DNA of 64,000 nucleotides from Apodospora peruviana (lineage: Eukaryota; Ascomycota; Sordariomycetes; Sordariales; Lasiosphaeriaceae). Location of the stretch: positions 744,001-808,000 of the forward strand of contig JAUEDM010000009.1 in assembly GCA_033439685.1 (NCBI GenBank), written 5' to 3'. The notes below the pieces were generated by a model. The model was not told the origin of the DNA. It searched no databases and was given only the letters and a program-made list of their open reading frames with translations. The translations under genes were made by a program, and so were the position numbers. Below, piece by piece: positions 23,370 through 34,616 of the stretch (position 1 is the first letter of the stretch; every line of letters starts with the position of its first letter).

Positions 23370-26300
23370 ATGCAGTCGAGCGGCAGAGGTGCAGCCCGAG
23401 ACAGTCGAGGCATTGCTGACCATTCGACCGCATCCGACCCTGCAAGCTCAAACTCACACCGGGCCGGTCAAGCACCCGTACCGAGTTCCGAGGAACCACA
23501 TCCCGTCCCAGACAGATACAAGTTCCCGTCAGACCCCTCGACCAACCCAAAGTCTGTTGTGACGGGCGGAGATGGGAGCAAATATCGCTTCAGCATACTC
23601 GGCGACAAGCTGCTTCGCTATGAGTGGTCTGAGGACGGCGCCTTCGAAGACCGAGCGTCGACCTTTGCTATCTTTCGCAACTTTGACGCACCGGACTTCA
23701 AAGTGGTGGACACGGCCAATTCTCTCGAAATCAGCAACGATTTCTTCCATTTGTTGTACGACAAGAAGGAGTTCTCATCCCCAGGCCTGTCCGTCAAGGT
23801 CGGCGACGATGTCTGGCACTATGACGGTAAGAGCTACGGGGATCTCGGCGGCACAGCGAGGACTCTTGACGGAGCCGATGGCCGTATTCCACTAGATCCC
23901 GGCGTCATATCTCGCAAGTCATTTGCTGTCCTCGACGATTCCAGCTCGATGCTTTTTGGCAGCGACGGATGGATTGCCACCCGATCCCCTGGTCGAAAGG
24001 ACGGATACTTGTTTGCCCACAGTGGCGACCACAAGGCCGCGATTAAGGATTTTTATCGCATCTCTGGCCATCAGCCACTCCTGCCACTCTGGGCTCTCGG
24101 CAACTGGTGGTCCCGCTACCACGCTTATTCCGCGGACGAGTACATCGAACTGATGGATCGCTTCAAAAAGGAACAAATCCCGATTAGTGCCGCCGTCATT
24201 GACATGGACTGGCACAAGGTTGATATCCCGGCAAAGTACGGCTCTGGATGGACTGGCTACAGCTGGAACCGAGATCTCTTTCCCGACCCTGAGGGCTTTC
24301 TTAAAAAGCTCCACAAACGAGGACTCAAAGTGACCGTCAATGACCACCCTGCCGATGGGATCAGGGCATTCGAGGACCAGTACAAGGCTGTCGCTACAGC
24401 ATTGAACCGCGATCCCTCGACTGAAGACCCGATCGAATTCGATTGCACCGATCGGAAGTTCATGGATGCGTACTTTGATGTTCTCAAGAAAGGTTTGGAG
24501 GAGCAGGGGATTGATTTCTGGTGGGTTGACTGGCAGCAAGGAAACAAGTCCAAAATTCCAGGCGTGGATCCTCTATGGGTCCTCAACCACTACCACTACC
24601 TGACAAGTCAGAGGAGCCTTAACACCCTGGAGCAGCCGCTAACATTTTCTCGTTATGCCGGGGCGGGCTCCCATCGATATCCCATTGGTTTCTCAGGAGA
24701 CACCGTTATTTCATGGGCATCCCTCCAGTTCCAAGCCGAATTCACGGCCACAGCATCCAACATTGGGTATGGATGGTGGAGTCATGATATTGGCGGTCAT
24801 CTCCATGGTACGCGATCCAATGAGATGGCGGCCCGCTGGGTGCAACTTGGATGCTTCTCTCCCATCCTGCGACTGCACTCGGAGAAGAGCAAGTGGAACT
24901 CCAAGGAGCCCTGGAACTTTCAGCCGCTCGCAAAGCTGTCCATGACATGCTGGCTTAGGTTTCGAAACGCGCTACAGCCATACCTTTACACCATGAACGT
25001 CCGGGCGAGCTACGAGGACGAGCCACTCATTCAGCCCATGTACTGGAACCACACGGAGGAGGCGGCATACACCGTCCCAAACCAGTATTACTTTGGAACG
25101 GAGCTGATCGTGGCGCCCATCACCACGCCCAACAGTGCTACCACGCTGATGGGCGACGTCCGTGCCTGGCTCCCTTCGGGTCGGTATATTGACCCGGTGA
25201 AACGGATAGTCTATGATGGAGGGCGCCATATCCGCATGCACCGCAGTTTGGATACCATACCCCTGCTGATGCGAGAGGGGTCGATTATGGTACTGGCGCA
25301 CGACGATATTTCCGAGACCACGAATGGTGGCAATCCGCGGTGCTCGCACATAGGCGTCAAGCTTGTCGTAGGCGCCGATGCGCACTTCGATCTCATTGAA
25401 CATCCTCACGCGCAAGAGTTGGGTACCCGGCCACCATTGAGCTCGTTCACGCACCTTCCAATTGACTGGAACCAGAAAGAAGGCATTCTTACCATTGGCC
25501 CAGAGGAAAACGGCAGCGCGGGAGTGGGGCGTAACTATTCTCTCGAGCTTCCGGGAGTCGACAGATCAAATTTGCTGGCCCGCCTGCCTGAAGGGTATCG
25601 TCTTGCCGCTGATCAGTCTGTGGATCTTGGGTTAATACACGGCTATAAGAAGCTGCGCCTCGGCCCTGGGCTTGAGCTGGGTGTTCTGGACATCCCTTCG
25701 ATTCTGGAAAAGATGCTCTTTCGGTGCGAGATGGACTACCAGATGAAGGACACTCTGATGCAGCTTGTTGCAAATTCGACAGAGCCCGTCGAACAGCGTG
25801 TCGCCGAGCTGTACGAGCTGGATATTGTCCCTGATCTCCGGGATGCCATCATGGAAATTTGGACGGCCGACGCGCGCTCAAAAGGAAGTGCGCAGGGCCA
25901 CGAGCCCGTTCCTGACTGGAGCATCCGCGAAGACAGCGGCAACGGCGGATCAAGTGACGAGCGAGAGCTGGCGGTGGTTCAAGCTAAGTATCAGAAAGCT
26001 CTTGCCGTTGCAGAGGCCAAATACATGAGCGATCTCGCTGTTGCTCAGGCAAAATACCAGGGTGCGCTGATGATGGCTCGTGCCAAGGACGTGGACGACA
26101 GTAGCGAGGTGGACGACGCAGTGATAGTTAGCATGGATGACGCAGACGCCGGCCAGGGTCACATCGACGACGGTGAAAGCAAGGTTGAGAAGAGGCGTCG
26201 TGGCAAGAAGGATCCCAACCGTCCAAAGCGGGGACTCCTTCCCTACCATATCTTTTCCAACGAGAACCGTGAAAACGTCTTCTTGGAAACCCCTGGTGTC

Positions 26301-26465
26301 ACTCTCAGCCAGGTCCACCTAATTCTTGGCGAGCGCTGGAAGGGAATGAGCGACAAGGAGAAAGCCCCGTATAAGGCCAAGGCTGCCGCTGACAAGAAAC
26401 GTTACGAGGACGAGATGGGGGCTTATACCGCCGACTCGGACGCCGATTGGGTGGTGTCTTCTTGA
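23370..26465 (+). CDS. Intracellular GH31 glycosidase fused to an HMG box
   Basis: One uninterrupted exon, 1,031 residues. About residues 55-240 form the GH31 N-terminal beta-sandwich, then the catalytic barrel begins near NWWSRYHAYS (244). The nucleophile is D387 in FWWVDWQQG and the acid/base D444 in IGFSGDTVISW, both intact. The C-terminal GH31 beta domains run to about 770. A linker then carries three copies of an 11-residue heptad-like unit (VQAKYQKALAV type, about 866-905) and an acidic stretch. Finally KKDPNRPKRGLLPYHIFSNE starts a full HMG box of the Nhp6 type (about 946-1020), rich in Lys. There is no signal peptide, so it should act in the cytosol or nucleus. GH31 members cleave alpha-glucosides, alpha-xylosides and related bonds; the substrate is not predictable here. 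The HMG fusion is unusual and suggests DNA or nuclear association (inference). Confidence 0.9.
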   Translation: MQSSGRGAARDSRGIADHSTASDPASSNSHRAGQAPVPSSEEPHPVPDRYKFPSDPSTNPKSVVTGGDGSKYRFSILGDKLLRYEWSEDGAFEDRASTFAIFRNFDAPDFKVVDTANSLEISNDFFHLLYDKKEFSSPGLSVKVGDDVWHYDGKSYGDLGGTARTLDGADGRIPLDPGVISRKSFAVLDDSSSMLFGSDGWIATRSPGRKDGYLFAHSGDHKAAIKDFYRISGHQPLLPLWALGNWWSRYHAYSADEYIELMDRFKKEQIPISAAVIDMDWHKVDIPAKYGSGWTGYSWNRDLFPDPEGFLKKLHKRGLKVTVNDHPADGIRAFEDQYKAVATALNRDPSTEDPIEFDCTDRKFMDAYFDVLKKGLEEQGIDFWWVDWQQGNKSKIPGVDPLWVLNHYHYLTSQRSLNTLEQPLTFSRYAGAGSHRYPIGFSGDTVISWASLQFQAEFTATASNIGYGWWSHDIGGHLHGTRSNEMAARWVQLGCFSPILRLHSEKSKWNSKEPWNFQPLAKLSMTCWLRFRNALQPYLYTMNVRASYEDEPLIQPMYWNHTEEAAYTVPNQYYFGTELIVAPITTPNSATTLMGDVRAWLPSGRYIDPVKRIVYDGGRHIRMHRSLDTIPLLMREGSIMVLAHDDISETTNGGNPRCSHIGVKLVVGADAHFDLIEHPHAQELGTRPPLSSFTHLPIDWNQKEGILTIGPEENGSAGVGRNYSLELPGVDRSNLLARLPEGYRLAADQSVDLGLIHGYKKLRLGPGLELGVLDIPSILEKMLFRCEMDYQMKDTLMQLVANSTEPVEQRVAELYELDIVPDLRDAIMEIWTADARSKGSAQGHEPVPDWSIREDSGNGGSSDERELAVVQAKYQKALAVAEAKYMSDLAVAQAKYQGALMMARAKDVDDSSEVDDAVIVSMDDADAGQGHIDDGESKVEKRRRGKKDPNRPKRGLLPYHIFSNENRENVFLETPGVTLSQVHLILGERWKGMSDKEKAPYKAKAAADKKRYEDEMGAYTADSDADWVVSS

Positions 26466-26941
26466 AGCGCACTCTCTTGTCGCCGACTTGTTGGGCTTGC
26501 GCAAAAAAAATCTCGATTTGAACATATTCGGGCTTTCATTACTGCAATTAGGAGAAGGATTTCCCACCTTTGGTCTTGGAACTTTGGAAGAACGGTGTGG
26601 CTGACGAAGAGCTTTTGGATTCATGTGCTTTGGAATTCGAGCTGTCCAAGTATCTCCTTACATCTGGTACCGGAATGGGCATCATATTCTCTCGCTACCT
26701 ACTCCTCTACCTAAAAGTGCCTAGTTGAAATAAGAAACACATGTTTGTCGGATATCACGACGGCTCACGCTGATACCAACAAGAGGAGACTGACTAGGTA
26801 CCTATATAAGAAAAGAAAAGACAAAAAGACGAAAAGAAAGGTGGTATCCAACTTCGCATCCAAACTCGCAATTGATCGCTGACAGACTGGACAAAAACCA
26901 GTTCCCAACCAACTGAAGACAACCCACATCCCACCGTTCCG
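26466..26941. other. Intergenic between convergent genes
   Basis: Shared 3' region of the GH31-HMG and hydrolase genes, A-rich around 26815-26840. No gene seen. Confidence 0.6.
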
Positions 26942-28265
26942 TCAGACCTTCAACGGCCCAGCAAGCAGCCACTCCCCGACAATGTCAATGATCTTCTCCG
27001 TCTTGATCGCCGCATCCTCCAAAAGCTCCCTGTCATCACCGACCATCGCCCCAATGTCCTGATCAAACCCGTGCACGACATCAGGAATCAGCAACCACCG
27101 AACCCTTCGTTCGCCGCCCTCAAGCACCTCCTCCCAGGCAAACCTTTCATCTCCCGCTGTGATAAGCTCCCCCTCGCCGGCCGGTTCCGGTCTGCCGATC
27201 TTGTCGCTGAAACTCGGAACGGGCCGACCAGCAAGTTTACACGCGAACCGCCAGTCCTCATGCCCCAACATATCCAGCTCGCAGCCAATGACAAAAACAT
27301 TTTTGGGCAGCGTCTCGGCTGTCGCAAAGACCGGACTGACGAGGGGGTCATCGACCTTTTGGCCTACTGGCAAATAAGACCAGTCGAACAGATTCGCGAA
27401 CGTTAGTAGGTAGTCGGTGGGTTTGGATCGGAAGCCGCCTATGGATGGTTTATATTGCCGCAGGCGGGTTTTGGCGGCTTGCGGGGTGACGAAGTCGATG
27501 ACTGGGTAGATCGGGACGACGGCTTGGATCCGGGGACGGATGGAGTCAAGTTGGGAGAGGGCGAGAGCGAGGTTACCGCCTGCTGAGAAGCCTAGGAGGG
27601 CTACGCGGGAGGGGTTGATTGATGGGAGAAGGGCAGGGTCGGAGAGGACGCAGCCTATCAGGGCTTCGGCGTCGTGGATTGGAGCGGGAAAGGGGGACCC
27701 GGGGGCTTTGTGGTAATTTAAGGCTATTACGAGGAAACTGTGCTTTGAGGCGAAGGAGGCGTTCCACGCGTCGTTGTCTTGGGGGTTGCCGATTACGAAG
27801 CCGCCGCCGTGGATTGAGAGGAGGACTGGAAGGGGGACTGGGTTGGACTTGTCGTAGGATTTGGGGTAGAAAATTCTTTTTTTGGGTAGTTAGTTTTGAT
27901 TACTGATCACCGGCATGATAGTTTGAAAAAGCATCAAGTCGCCTAGTGTGTAAACAAGACAGATAAAGGGAGATAGCTCACCGAACAGGTAACCCCTTTC
28001 TAACGGGGTACGTCTTGATGACATCCGGGTGCGGGACCGCGCCCAAACCGAGGTGGTCCCTTCTGATCGAATCAAACAAGGCTACTGGACCCAGAAGGAG
28101 GTTCTGGACGACGAACGCAGCGGCGGAATATCTGAGGCGCTGGGCCAAGGGGAGGCGAGGCACGATCCTCATCTCCTGCTCCCCGTCGAGCAGTCCATCC
28201 GCGCCCGCGGTCGCGAGCGCCGCGGGTGCTGTGATTGAGGGGCCGCTCGTTACCGCGGAGGTCAT
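26942..28265 (-). CDS. Alpha/beta-hydrolase fold-3 esterase/lipase-like protein
   Basis: Two exons, 28265-27982 and 27875-26942, joined across a 106-nt intron (GTGAGC...AAAAG) give 405 residues. The join restores PVRIFYPKSYDKSNP, a typical beta-strand entry of this family. The oxyanion motif HGGG is at 117-120, the nucleophile S192 lies in GFSAG, and the likely Asp and His of the triad are D296 (ELDMLGHED) and H363 (VVHGF). This is the hormone-sensitive-lipase/carboxylesterase group of fungal hydrolases, which act on short-chain esters or lactones. No clear signal peptide is seen; the N-terminal hydrophobic stretch (about 50-65) could be a weak membrane anchor. The start ATG at 28265 faces the small mitochondrial-type gene across a shared 700-bp promoter. 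Confidence 0.85.
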
Positions 28266-28964
28266 TGTCGGAGCTTGTGTTAGTGTTGATTATACAATAT
28301 TAAAAAAAACGCTGTCCGAACACAGGACAAGGACACGGCAAAGAGAGACCGACAGAGTAACGGAACGCGGGATTTATGACGAGAAACTTGAAACAAAGGG
28401 AACGGAAAGGTTCAATTGAAAAAGATGAATGCGGAACTCGGTGACACCAAAGATTTATATAACCCTTCTCGTCAGCTGTATCAGCCCCAAGAACAGGATA
28501 GGGCATAAGATGTTTTGGTTGGTAAACACGCAGACCTTCATTATCAATGGATGCCAAGTCCGAGATGCCTCGGACCACGTTGCGGAGTCTGATGCCAAGG
28601 CCTTCAATTGTGGTTAAGGGACCGCAGCTGAATTCAGGGGTCGGTGTTGATAGCCGTTTCTGGCGTAGCGGGGCAACAAGCTCCTCCGCAGCGGGATCTT
28701 AGGGTCAGGGTTTTCTGTGTGAGTGAGGAGATCTGCATGTGCAAATGCAGATCAGGGACTTCGAATGGCCAGTGATGTCATCGGTCTCGGCAAGCCACGG
28801 CAAAACGTCACTCTTTGCTACTCGGTACAAAACAAAACCAATTTCCAAGCTTGATGCTTGCTCCTCTTCAATCATTGAATTTGTTAATCTTGACTTCTAC
28901 TCATTGAACAATTTGTACCCCAAACACCACAAATCAATAACGAACCAATTGACCAGTCGTCACG
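28266..28964. promoter_or_regulatory. Divergent promoter region
   Basis: About 700 bp between the starts of the hydrolase (minus) and the 170-residue protein (plus). The last 130 bp before the plus-strand ATG are A/T- and CT-rich with CAA repeats, typical of a fungal leader. Confidence 0.5.
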
Positions 28965-29477
28965 ATGAATCGCCTCGCTTCAAGAATCGTCTCTCCCTCG
29001 ACAACAATGTCGTCATCATCACGGATCCTGTCCCTCTCCTCGCGTCTCTACTTGAATCGACCCGCAGCAGCAACAGAAGCTCGCACATACGGCACAACCT
29101 CAGCACCGAAGGAGGCAGAAGAAGCCAGCGCCCAGAGCGGCGGCTCGCGCAGCAAGGACGCCAAGGAGACGGGCGAGAGTCCTACAGCCGGCGTGGTCCC
29201 GGACTCGCTGGCCGAGGGCGGCGCGAAGGGCCGGACCGGTGGCGGCAAGCCGCTCAAGAGCTCTGATCACGCCTCGCCGCAGCCGAAGATCAACAGCTTT
29301 GCGCTGCCCGGTGACAACGCGACGCTGACGGACGAGCAGAAGAAGGAGGTGGACGAGCACAACAGGGACTTTGACAAGAAGCATGGCAAGGCGGAGCCGG
29401 CGTCGAACGATAAGGTTGATAAGGACTTTTGGAGCGGGCAGGGGGGACGGGAAACCGGGAATAAGAAGGGTCCGTGA
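28965..29477 (+). CDS. Small conserved-type protein, probably mitochondrial
   Basis: 170 residues. The first about 40 are rich in Ser, Arg and Leu with no acids (MNRLASRIVSPS...RILSLSSRLYLNRP) and then RTYGTTSA, the look of a mitochondrial targeting sequence with its cleavage region. The rest is hydrophilic and probably disordered, with GGKPLKSSDHASPQPKI, a patch DEQKKEVDEHNRDFDKKHG and a Gly-rich end. No enzyme motif. The ATG at 28965 has a good context (CACGATG). A second in-frame ATG at residue 15 would weaken the presequence. Function unknown. Confidence 0.7.
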   Translation: MNRLASRIVSPSTTMSSSSRILSLSSRLYLNRPAAATEARTYGTTSAPKEAEEASAQSGGSRSKDAKETGESPTAGVVPDSLAEGGAKGRTGGGKPLKSSDHASPQPKINSFALPGDNATLTDEQKKEVDEHNRDFDKKHGKAEPASNDKVDKDFWSGQGGRETGNKKGP

Positions 29478-31702
29478 ATGATTGACTCGGATGTCCGTCA
29501 CGGGTAGTGGTGCAGGTATGAGTTCTGGGAAGAGTGGTAGATTGGGATGTGTGAATCTTACAGGACCACTCAGGAAGGGCGTGCAACGTTCATCGTTGGT
29601 TGGGGTTGAACGGATTGTATATTATTTCACAATACATTTCTCGCGCGGTTTCCTCGGGTAAACAAACACATTATCTGCATCAACATCGCGTTTTGGTGAG
29701 TGATTATGCTGTCCATTGTGCGTGATAATGGTGTGGTGATTATATACATTCCCGTCGTATCATAGCTGGAGCAAATAAACCGCAGAAACAGCAACAGAAG
29801 AGCTGGAACAAGCCACGCGAACATATCTCCTCTTGGTGACCCCCTGCGACCTCACGGATCACGCTCGGGGGGTTGTCTGCGACGTTCTTTCCAGCGCTTC
29901 TTCCGAACGAGCAGGGATAGCGCCAGCTTCTCATTGAGTGGCGGCACCGGTCTGCGAATGAGAATTGATCGTACAGCACTTGTCATTCGACCAAACCAGC
30001 CCCTAATATTACCTTGGAGAAATGGCCCACTATCCGCACGGTATGTCATCAGTTCCTGGTTGGGAGAAGAACAAGAGAATGTAGTTGTTTGACTTACTCT
30101 CGTTGTATGAAAAATTGCTGGTTACAACCGAAGAGCTAAGTAGGTATAATCATGGTCTGCTCCCTGTTAGACAGCTGACAGAGTTATCTGCATAGGGGTG
30201 TGGAAGTACATCATGGGAACTTACTGGCTGTTTGGACCTATGTCTCTGTGAACCACATCAGAAACTCAATCTTGCCCATACAAATAATGCCAAGCCGTGG
30301 ACGACCAGACCGGCTGTACCTGCAGCGAGAAGCCTTACTGTGTGCCGCTGGGTGGCTGGGACGTCGATTTCGTCATCCGGCGTGAAGAAGGCTAGCATAG
30401 GGCACTATATGATCTTTCAACGAGATCCGTTTGGCGGGGTGTTGGCGGATTTCACCTGTCTGCTCTGACTGAGATTCAAGTGTGGCATCTGCTGTGTACG
30501 TTCTGACATCCGGGCATTTCGACGCGACCGTGTTCGCTTGGTCCTGGCAGCGCGGCTGCACGTGCGGCAGCAGCTTTGCTCGAAATGTGGATCATGACCA
30601 TGGCGCTGGGACCGTCGAGTGTCTGCGCCTGGGACGTGGAACCGTTGCGAGGGAACGCTCCCAGCTTGAAGAAACGCCGGCCGTTGGCGAAGATTACGCA
30701 CTTCTGTCAGGTGAACCTAGCGTAACCCCCAATCCATTCGGCGGGAGTTCGGGCCTAGAAATCCAAGAAAAAACAGGTGGGAAAAGCCTTGCTGTCTGGC
30801 AAACCGATCTCCTTGCGTGCTTGCCCGGATAAGAATGGGCCACCCTACTAAAGATAAGGGACTGCTAGAAACCTTTGGAGCAATAGAGCACGGATGTGGG
30901 AAAGCTTAAAACTGGAAGGCCGAGCTGACATTGACAGTTTGTGTCCGAGCCAGATGCCTACAGCTGACGGAAGCCATCATGGTATCGTCCGGTGCTCGTT
31001 AGCATCTTTTTGGATGGCAACCCGCGCTTTGGACGGCTGCAATCAAAGCCAGTTAACTGGGTCTCCGTGGTGAGGTGGGTTGTTTGTCGACAGCCCAACA
31101 GCTCAACTGTTTCCCATGGTCTCCACCATCGTCACAACACATTCATTGTGTTTTGGTGTTGTTCAACAGCTGCTGCTGTCGTCCCAAAAGTCAGCCACCA
31201 GAGGCTCCCTGCGGATTCCAAATTGTCTACTCTGTTTCGTTGCATGAAAAGTGAATATTGAACAATACGTGAATAAAAAGGTGAACCTTCGAGTGGCCCA
31301 ACTTTATTGCTCGCCGGCCGATTCACCACAAAGTCAATTCGACCCGTAGCGCTACCTAGCTCGACTGTTGGTCAAATGTTATATCCTTCTTTCCTCTCAA
31401 CTCCTTCTTCCATCACTTCCAGTCCTCGAGCCCAGACCCATCTTTTCCCTCGTCCACGCACCCTGTTGTCCAGACAGCTTTGTGCCGCTGCGCGTCTCCT
31501 GCGACTTTTTTTTACCGCGAGCCCCGGAAAATCAGCCTCGCGCAACATCCCGCGACTTTCTACCATTATCGCCGCATTCTACCAAGCCCAAGAGCACCAG
31601 AACAACTGTCCGCACATCTTTCCACCCCAGCGACCAGAATACTTTTGTTGCCACTTGCCAGGTCCTAACCACGCGCAAAGACAGACGTCCGGGCAAAGCA
31701 CC
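29478..31702. other. Intergenic, no supported gene
   Basis: About 2.2 kb without a credible gene. The last 350 bp are strongly pyrimidine-rich (CT-rich stretches at 31380-31520), as expected for the leader of the next gene. Confidence 0.55.
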
Positions 31703-32714
31703 ATGTTTCCCCTTCCCACCCTGGAGGAAAACCCTCCCAAGCTCCTCAAATTCTACAGGAGCATTCTGGAGGATAGTTTCTTTTATGGACAGTCGCCCAG
31801 AGATCCAAGTTCCGTAATCGGTACTTCAGCTCCCACAAGGGCGTCGACGCCGGAACCCGGTTACAGACAGCAGGACAAACCCACCAGACAAGGAATCAAA
31901 CGGTACGGCTCTCTCTCTCCCTGTCGCGATTGCGATGTCAACGCAATGTGATGATTACTAACTGCAAAACGCTCAAACAGAAATAGCGGAGATGGCGACG
32001 ACGTGGCTGTCGAAGAAGAGGGCGAGGTGCAGCCTCCCAAGAAGAAGATGAAGATCGTGCTGGTCAACAAGAACCTCCCGCCGCGTACGCGCACAAAAGT
32101 CCACGTCCCCGAGCAGGATCTCCAGTTCTCGTACACCAATGAGTCGGAAGACGGCGAGCGCATCTGCACCACACCCCCGACAAGGATCAACAACCCGCCA
32201 AACTACGGCCTCGACCCGGGTTTTTGTCATAGACACAAATACAGCAACCTCGATGTCCCCAAGGTGAAGTATCGGCGGGAAACGTGCCACTCCTCGGGGG
32301 TCGAGCATCCTCGGTGCCGCGCATCATCGAAATACGATATGCATATTTACAGCAGCCATCTTTCGAAGAGCGTGACGGAAAGGTTTCTTCGACAATGGGA
32401 GCGACATACATTCTCCGGGTTGCGGTCAACGACAACACAGAAGATGCAGTGGAAGTCGGAGATGTACAGCTACCCGCTCGACGTCGAGGAGCTCCAGTTT
32501 CGGCTTAGGGGCGTGGATTATAACCGGACGATTCGGGAACGAGCGCGCACGAGGGCTTCGAATGTACCCATACTTCCTCTCCGTTTATTCCTGGATTTGT
32601 TGCTGACCAGGAGTGATTAAACAGAACGCCAAAGTAAAACGACGCAGCGAGCGGGTCAAGGGCAGGCCGCCGCCGGTGTACTATCCTTTCGGCAATGAGT
32701 CCAACCGTAAGTGA
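31703..32714 (+). CDS. Basic hypothetical protein
   Basis: Model: exons 31703-31902, 31981-32563 and 32625-32714, 290 residues. The first intron (78 nt, GTACGG, ACTAAC branch, CAG) and the second (61 nt, GTACCC, CAG) keep frame. The protein begins MFPLPTLEENPPKLLKFY, has a Lys run that could be a nuclear signal (PPKKKMK), and is charged throughout with many Arg near the end. No domain recognised. The 3' end is uncertain: a perfect GTAAGT donor overlaps the last codons at 32707, and an open frame to 33012 containing WWDDDSRRRWHDLF could be a further exon, although a phase-matched join was not found. A competing frame at 32284-32508 also looks protein-like, so the middle may hold an extra intron. 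Confidence 0.5.
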
Positions 32715-34190
32715 TACGGTGTACGAGAGACGCATTCGGGATCCGCCGCAGCCCATCTCAACAAGCGGCAGCGTATGTTGCAAGGTCCTTCTCAGCCTTA
32801 CTGCCGGCATGCAATGGTGGGACGATGACTCGCGTCGGAGATGGCACGATCTATTTCATGGCGACCCCGATGAGCGCAGGCTGGTTTCCCAGTTTCTTCT
32901 TCATCACGTGTACGACGCAGATCGGCAGATGAGGTGGCTAACGGTCCCGGACTATGGTGTATCCACGGCGTCTCGCGCGCGGTTTGGAGGTTGCCTAGAG
33001 GGCGACCTCTAATCGGTCCTCGTGGTGGCGAACAAAGGCGGACAACGTGGTGGACGTGATAATAACCAGGACAACAAGCGTTGCTCTATCTGTCTTTTTC
33101 TTTATTTTCTTTTCCTTGTTTATTAACACAATTTGAGCCTATGTTGCACAAGACTACTTGGCTGATGGCTGGCGTTCAGGATGTTGTGGATCAGGTTTTC
33201 AGTCTTGTCATTACGTCAGGATACGGTCATGGGCATCAACCCGGATAGGGCAGCAAGCGCAGGGAGGCATGTGAACAAGGTTTTCCATATTGACGTTGAC
33301 GTTTTATTATTACCAATTTGCATAAGTTAATAGGTTATATCTATTATGGATGTGGGCTCGGTGGGATGGAGTGGCAGCATTTATCTAACGACTGGGTGAC
33401 AGCCACGAATTTATATTCGTGGGCTGGCTTCCATTTGATTCTGTATACCCTAATTTGCTACTTCGTTACCTAGTTTGGTTGACAATCAGGCTAGTAAGAT
33501 AGTCAAAGTTTGTTCTTCGAGAGGAACAACTGTTCTTTTCCGCTCCATAGCATCGGTGACTGGGGCGTCTGAGTAATATCAAGTTTTCTCTACTAGTACC
33601 CTGCTCTTGTCTCTTGTGTCTAACACAATCAACCCAGACTATGTAAAATGGATCCCGCGGGCAAACTATCTTGAACATTGTCAGCTCTCAGCTAAGACAA
33701 ACAATAACTCAGACTAATTACCATTGGTTTCTACTTGTTGATGAGTTTTATGGGGACAACGCCACTATGTTTTCCCTTAAATTCCTAAAGTTGCCCTCAC
33801 CAATTTCCATGCTTGTGCGGTACTAGTACCTAGACCCCTAGAGACCGCACCTCACTTTCAACCATCAATCACATAGGCAACCAGCGGCTGTGAATTCCAC
33901 GGCAATAATTATAAAATCTTGTCATACCCCTTTAACCAGGGACGCAACAGGATAGTCCCGAGTGCGGCCGACCCCTAGAGACATTTCTGGATGGGCAATC
34001 CAGCGCCCGGCCAGGTCACAATGTACATAAATAAAGTGCACATTTAGACATGGACATAAGCAGGCACGAGACACCCTTCCAGTTTCTATTTCCACCCTAT
34101 AAACTTCTATTCCATGTACATATGTATCATACACCCCCTCTTCTACCAGCATAACCTGGCCACCCATTCTGCCTGTCTAAATAGCGTCCT
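32715..34190. other. Intergenic, possible 3' exon then no gene
   Basis: 32760-33012 may encode a further exon of the preceding gene. Beyond it the sequence is AT-rich with a hairpin at 33400-33426. The rest, to the stop codon of the 121-residue gene, holds no supported gene. Confidence 0.5.
33400..33426. repeat. Inverted repeat, 11-bp arms with one bulge
   Basis: CAGCCACGAAT and its complement, with one extra G, flank the loop TTAT. It lies 400 bp past the preceding gene. It could be an RNA hairpin or a small relic; the loop is too tight to be chance given the arm length. Confidence 0.6.
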
Positions 34191-34616
34191 CTAATGATGC
34201 TTGTCTCCCGTGTTGTGAATGGCGTTGGGGACGGCCCGCTCCACCTTCTCGGGGAGCTTCTCCTGGATCTTCTTGGGCACAATCGAGTCCTCGCCGTCGT
34301 TCAGGGCATGCGTCTTGTGGGTCGACTGGCCGGGCTCCTGGCCGGTGGGGTGGACCTTTTGACATAAATGTTAGCAAGCACGTCTAGAACTTGGGTGTCG
34401 GATCGGAAGACCAACAGAGTCGGGAAGGGCCTCCTCGAGGCCCTTGGGAGCTTTCTCCTGGACCTTGCCGGGAACAGCAGAGTTGCCTGCGCCGCCGGTT
34501 GCGTGGGAGCGATCCATGTTGCTTGAGTACGGCCTGACGGTGGTTGTTGAGTATGTCTGGGTGTTGTAGAGTGCTTTCGTGATGTTGGATGATCGGAAGG
34601 CAGTTGATCGAAGCAT
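34191..34616 (-). CDS. Small probably mitochondrial protein with an internal duplication
   Basis: Exons 34616-34416 and 34355-34191 give 121 residues; the 60-nt intron begins GTTGGT, has GCTAAC and ends AAAAG. The N-terminus (MLRSTAFRSSNITKALYN...TTTVRPYSS) is basic, hydroxylated and free of acids, as in mitochondrial presequences. The mature part is two copies of one 26-residue unit: AVPGKVQEKAPKGLEEALPD (48-67, continuing VHPTG) and IVPKKIQEKLPEKVERAVPN (about 88-107, continuing IHNTG). The intron sits inside the first unit. Pattern: V-P-x-K-[VI]-Q-E-K-x-P-x-x-[VL]-E-x-A-[LV]-P-[DN]. No known domain recognised. The exact unit match after splicing supports the intron model. Confidence 0.75.

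Noticed and set aside
32760..33012. Definite fourth exon of the basic hypothetical protein
   Set aside because: The frame looks coding, but no GT-AG pair joins it in phase to the preceding exon, so it is mentioned only as uncertain.
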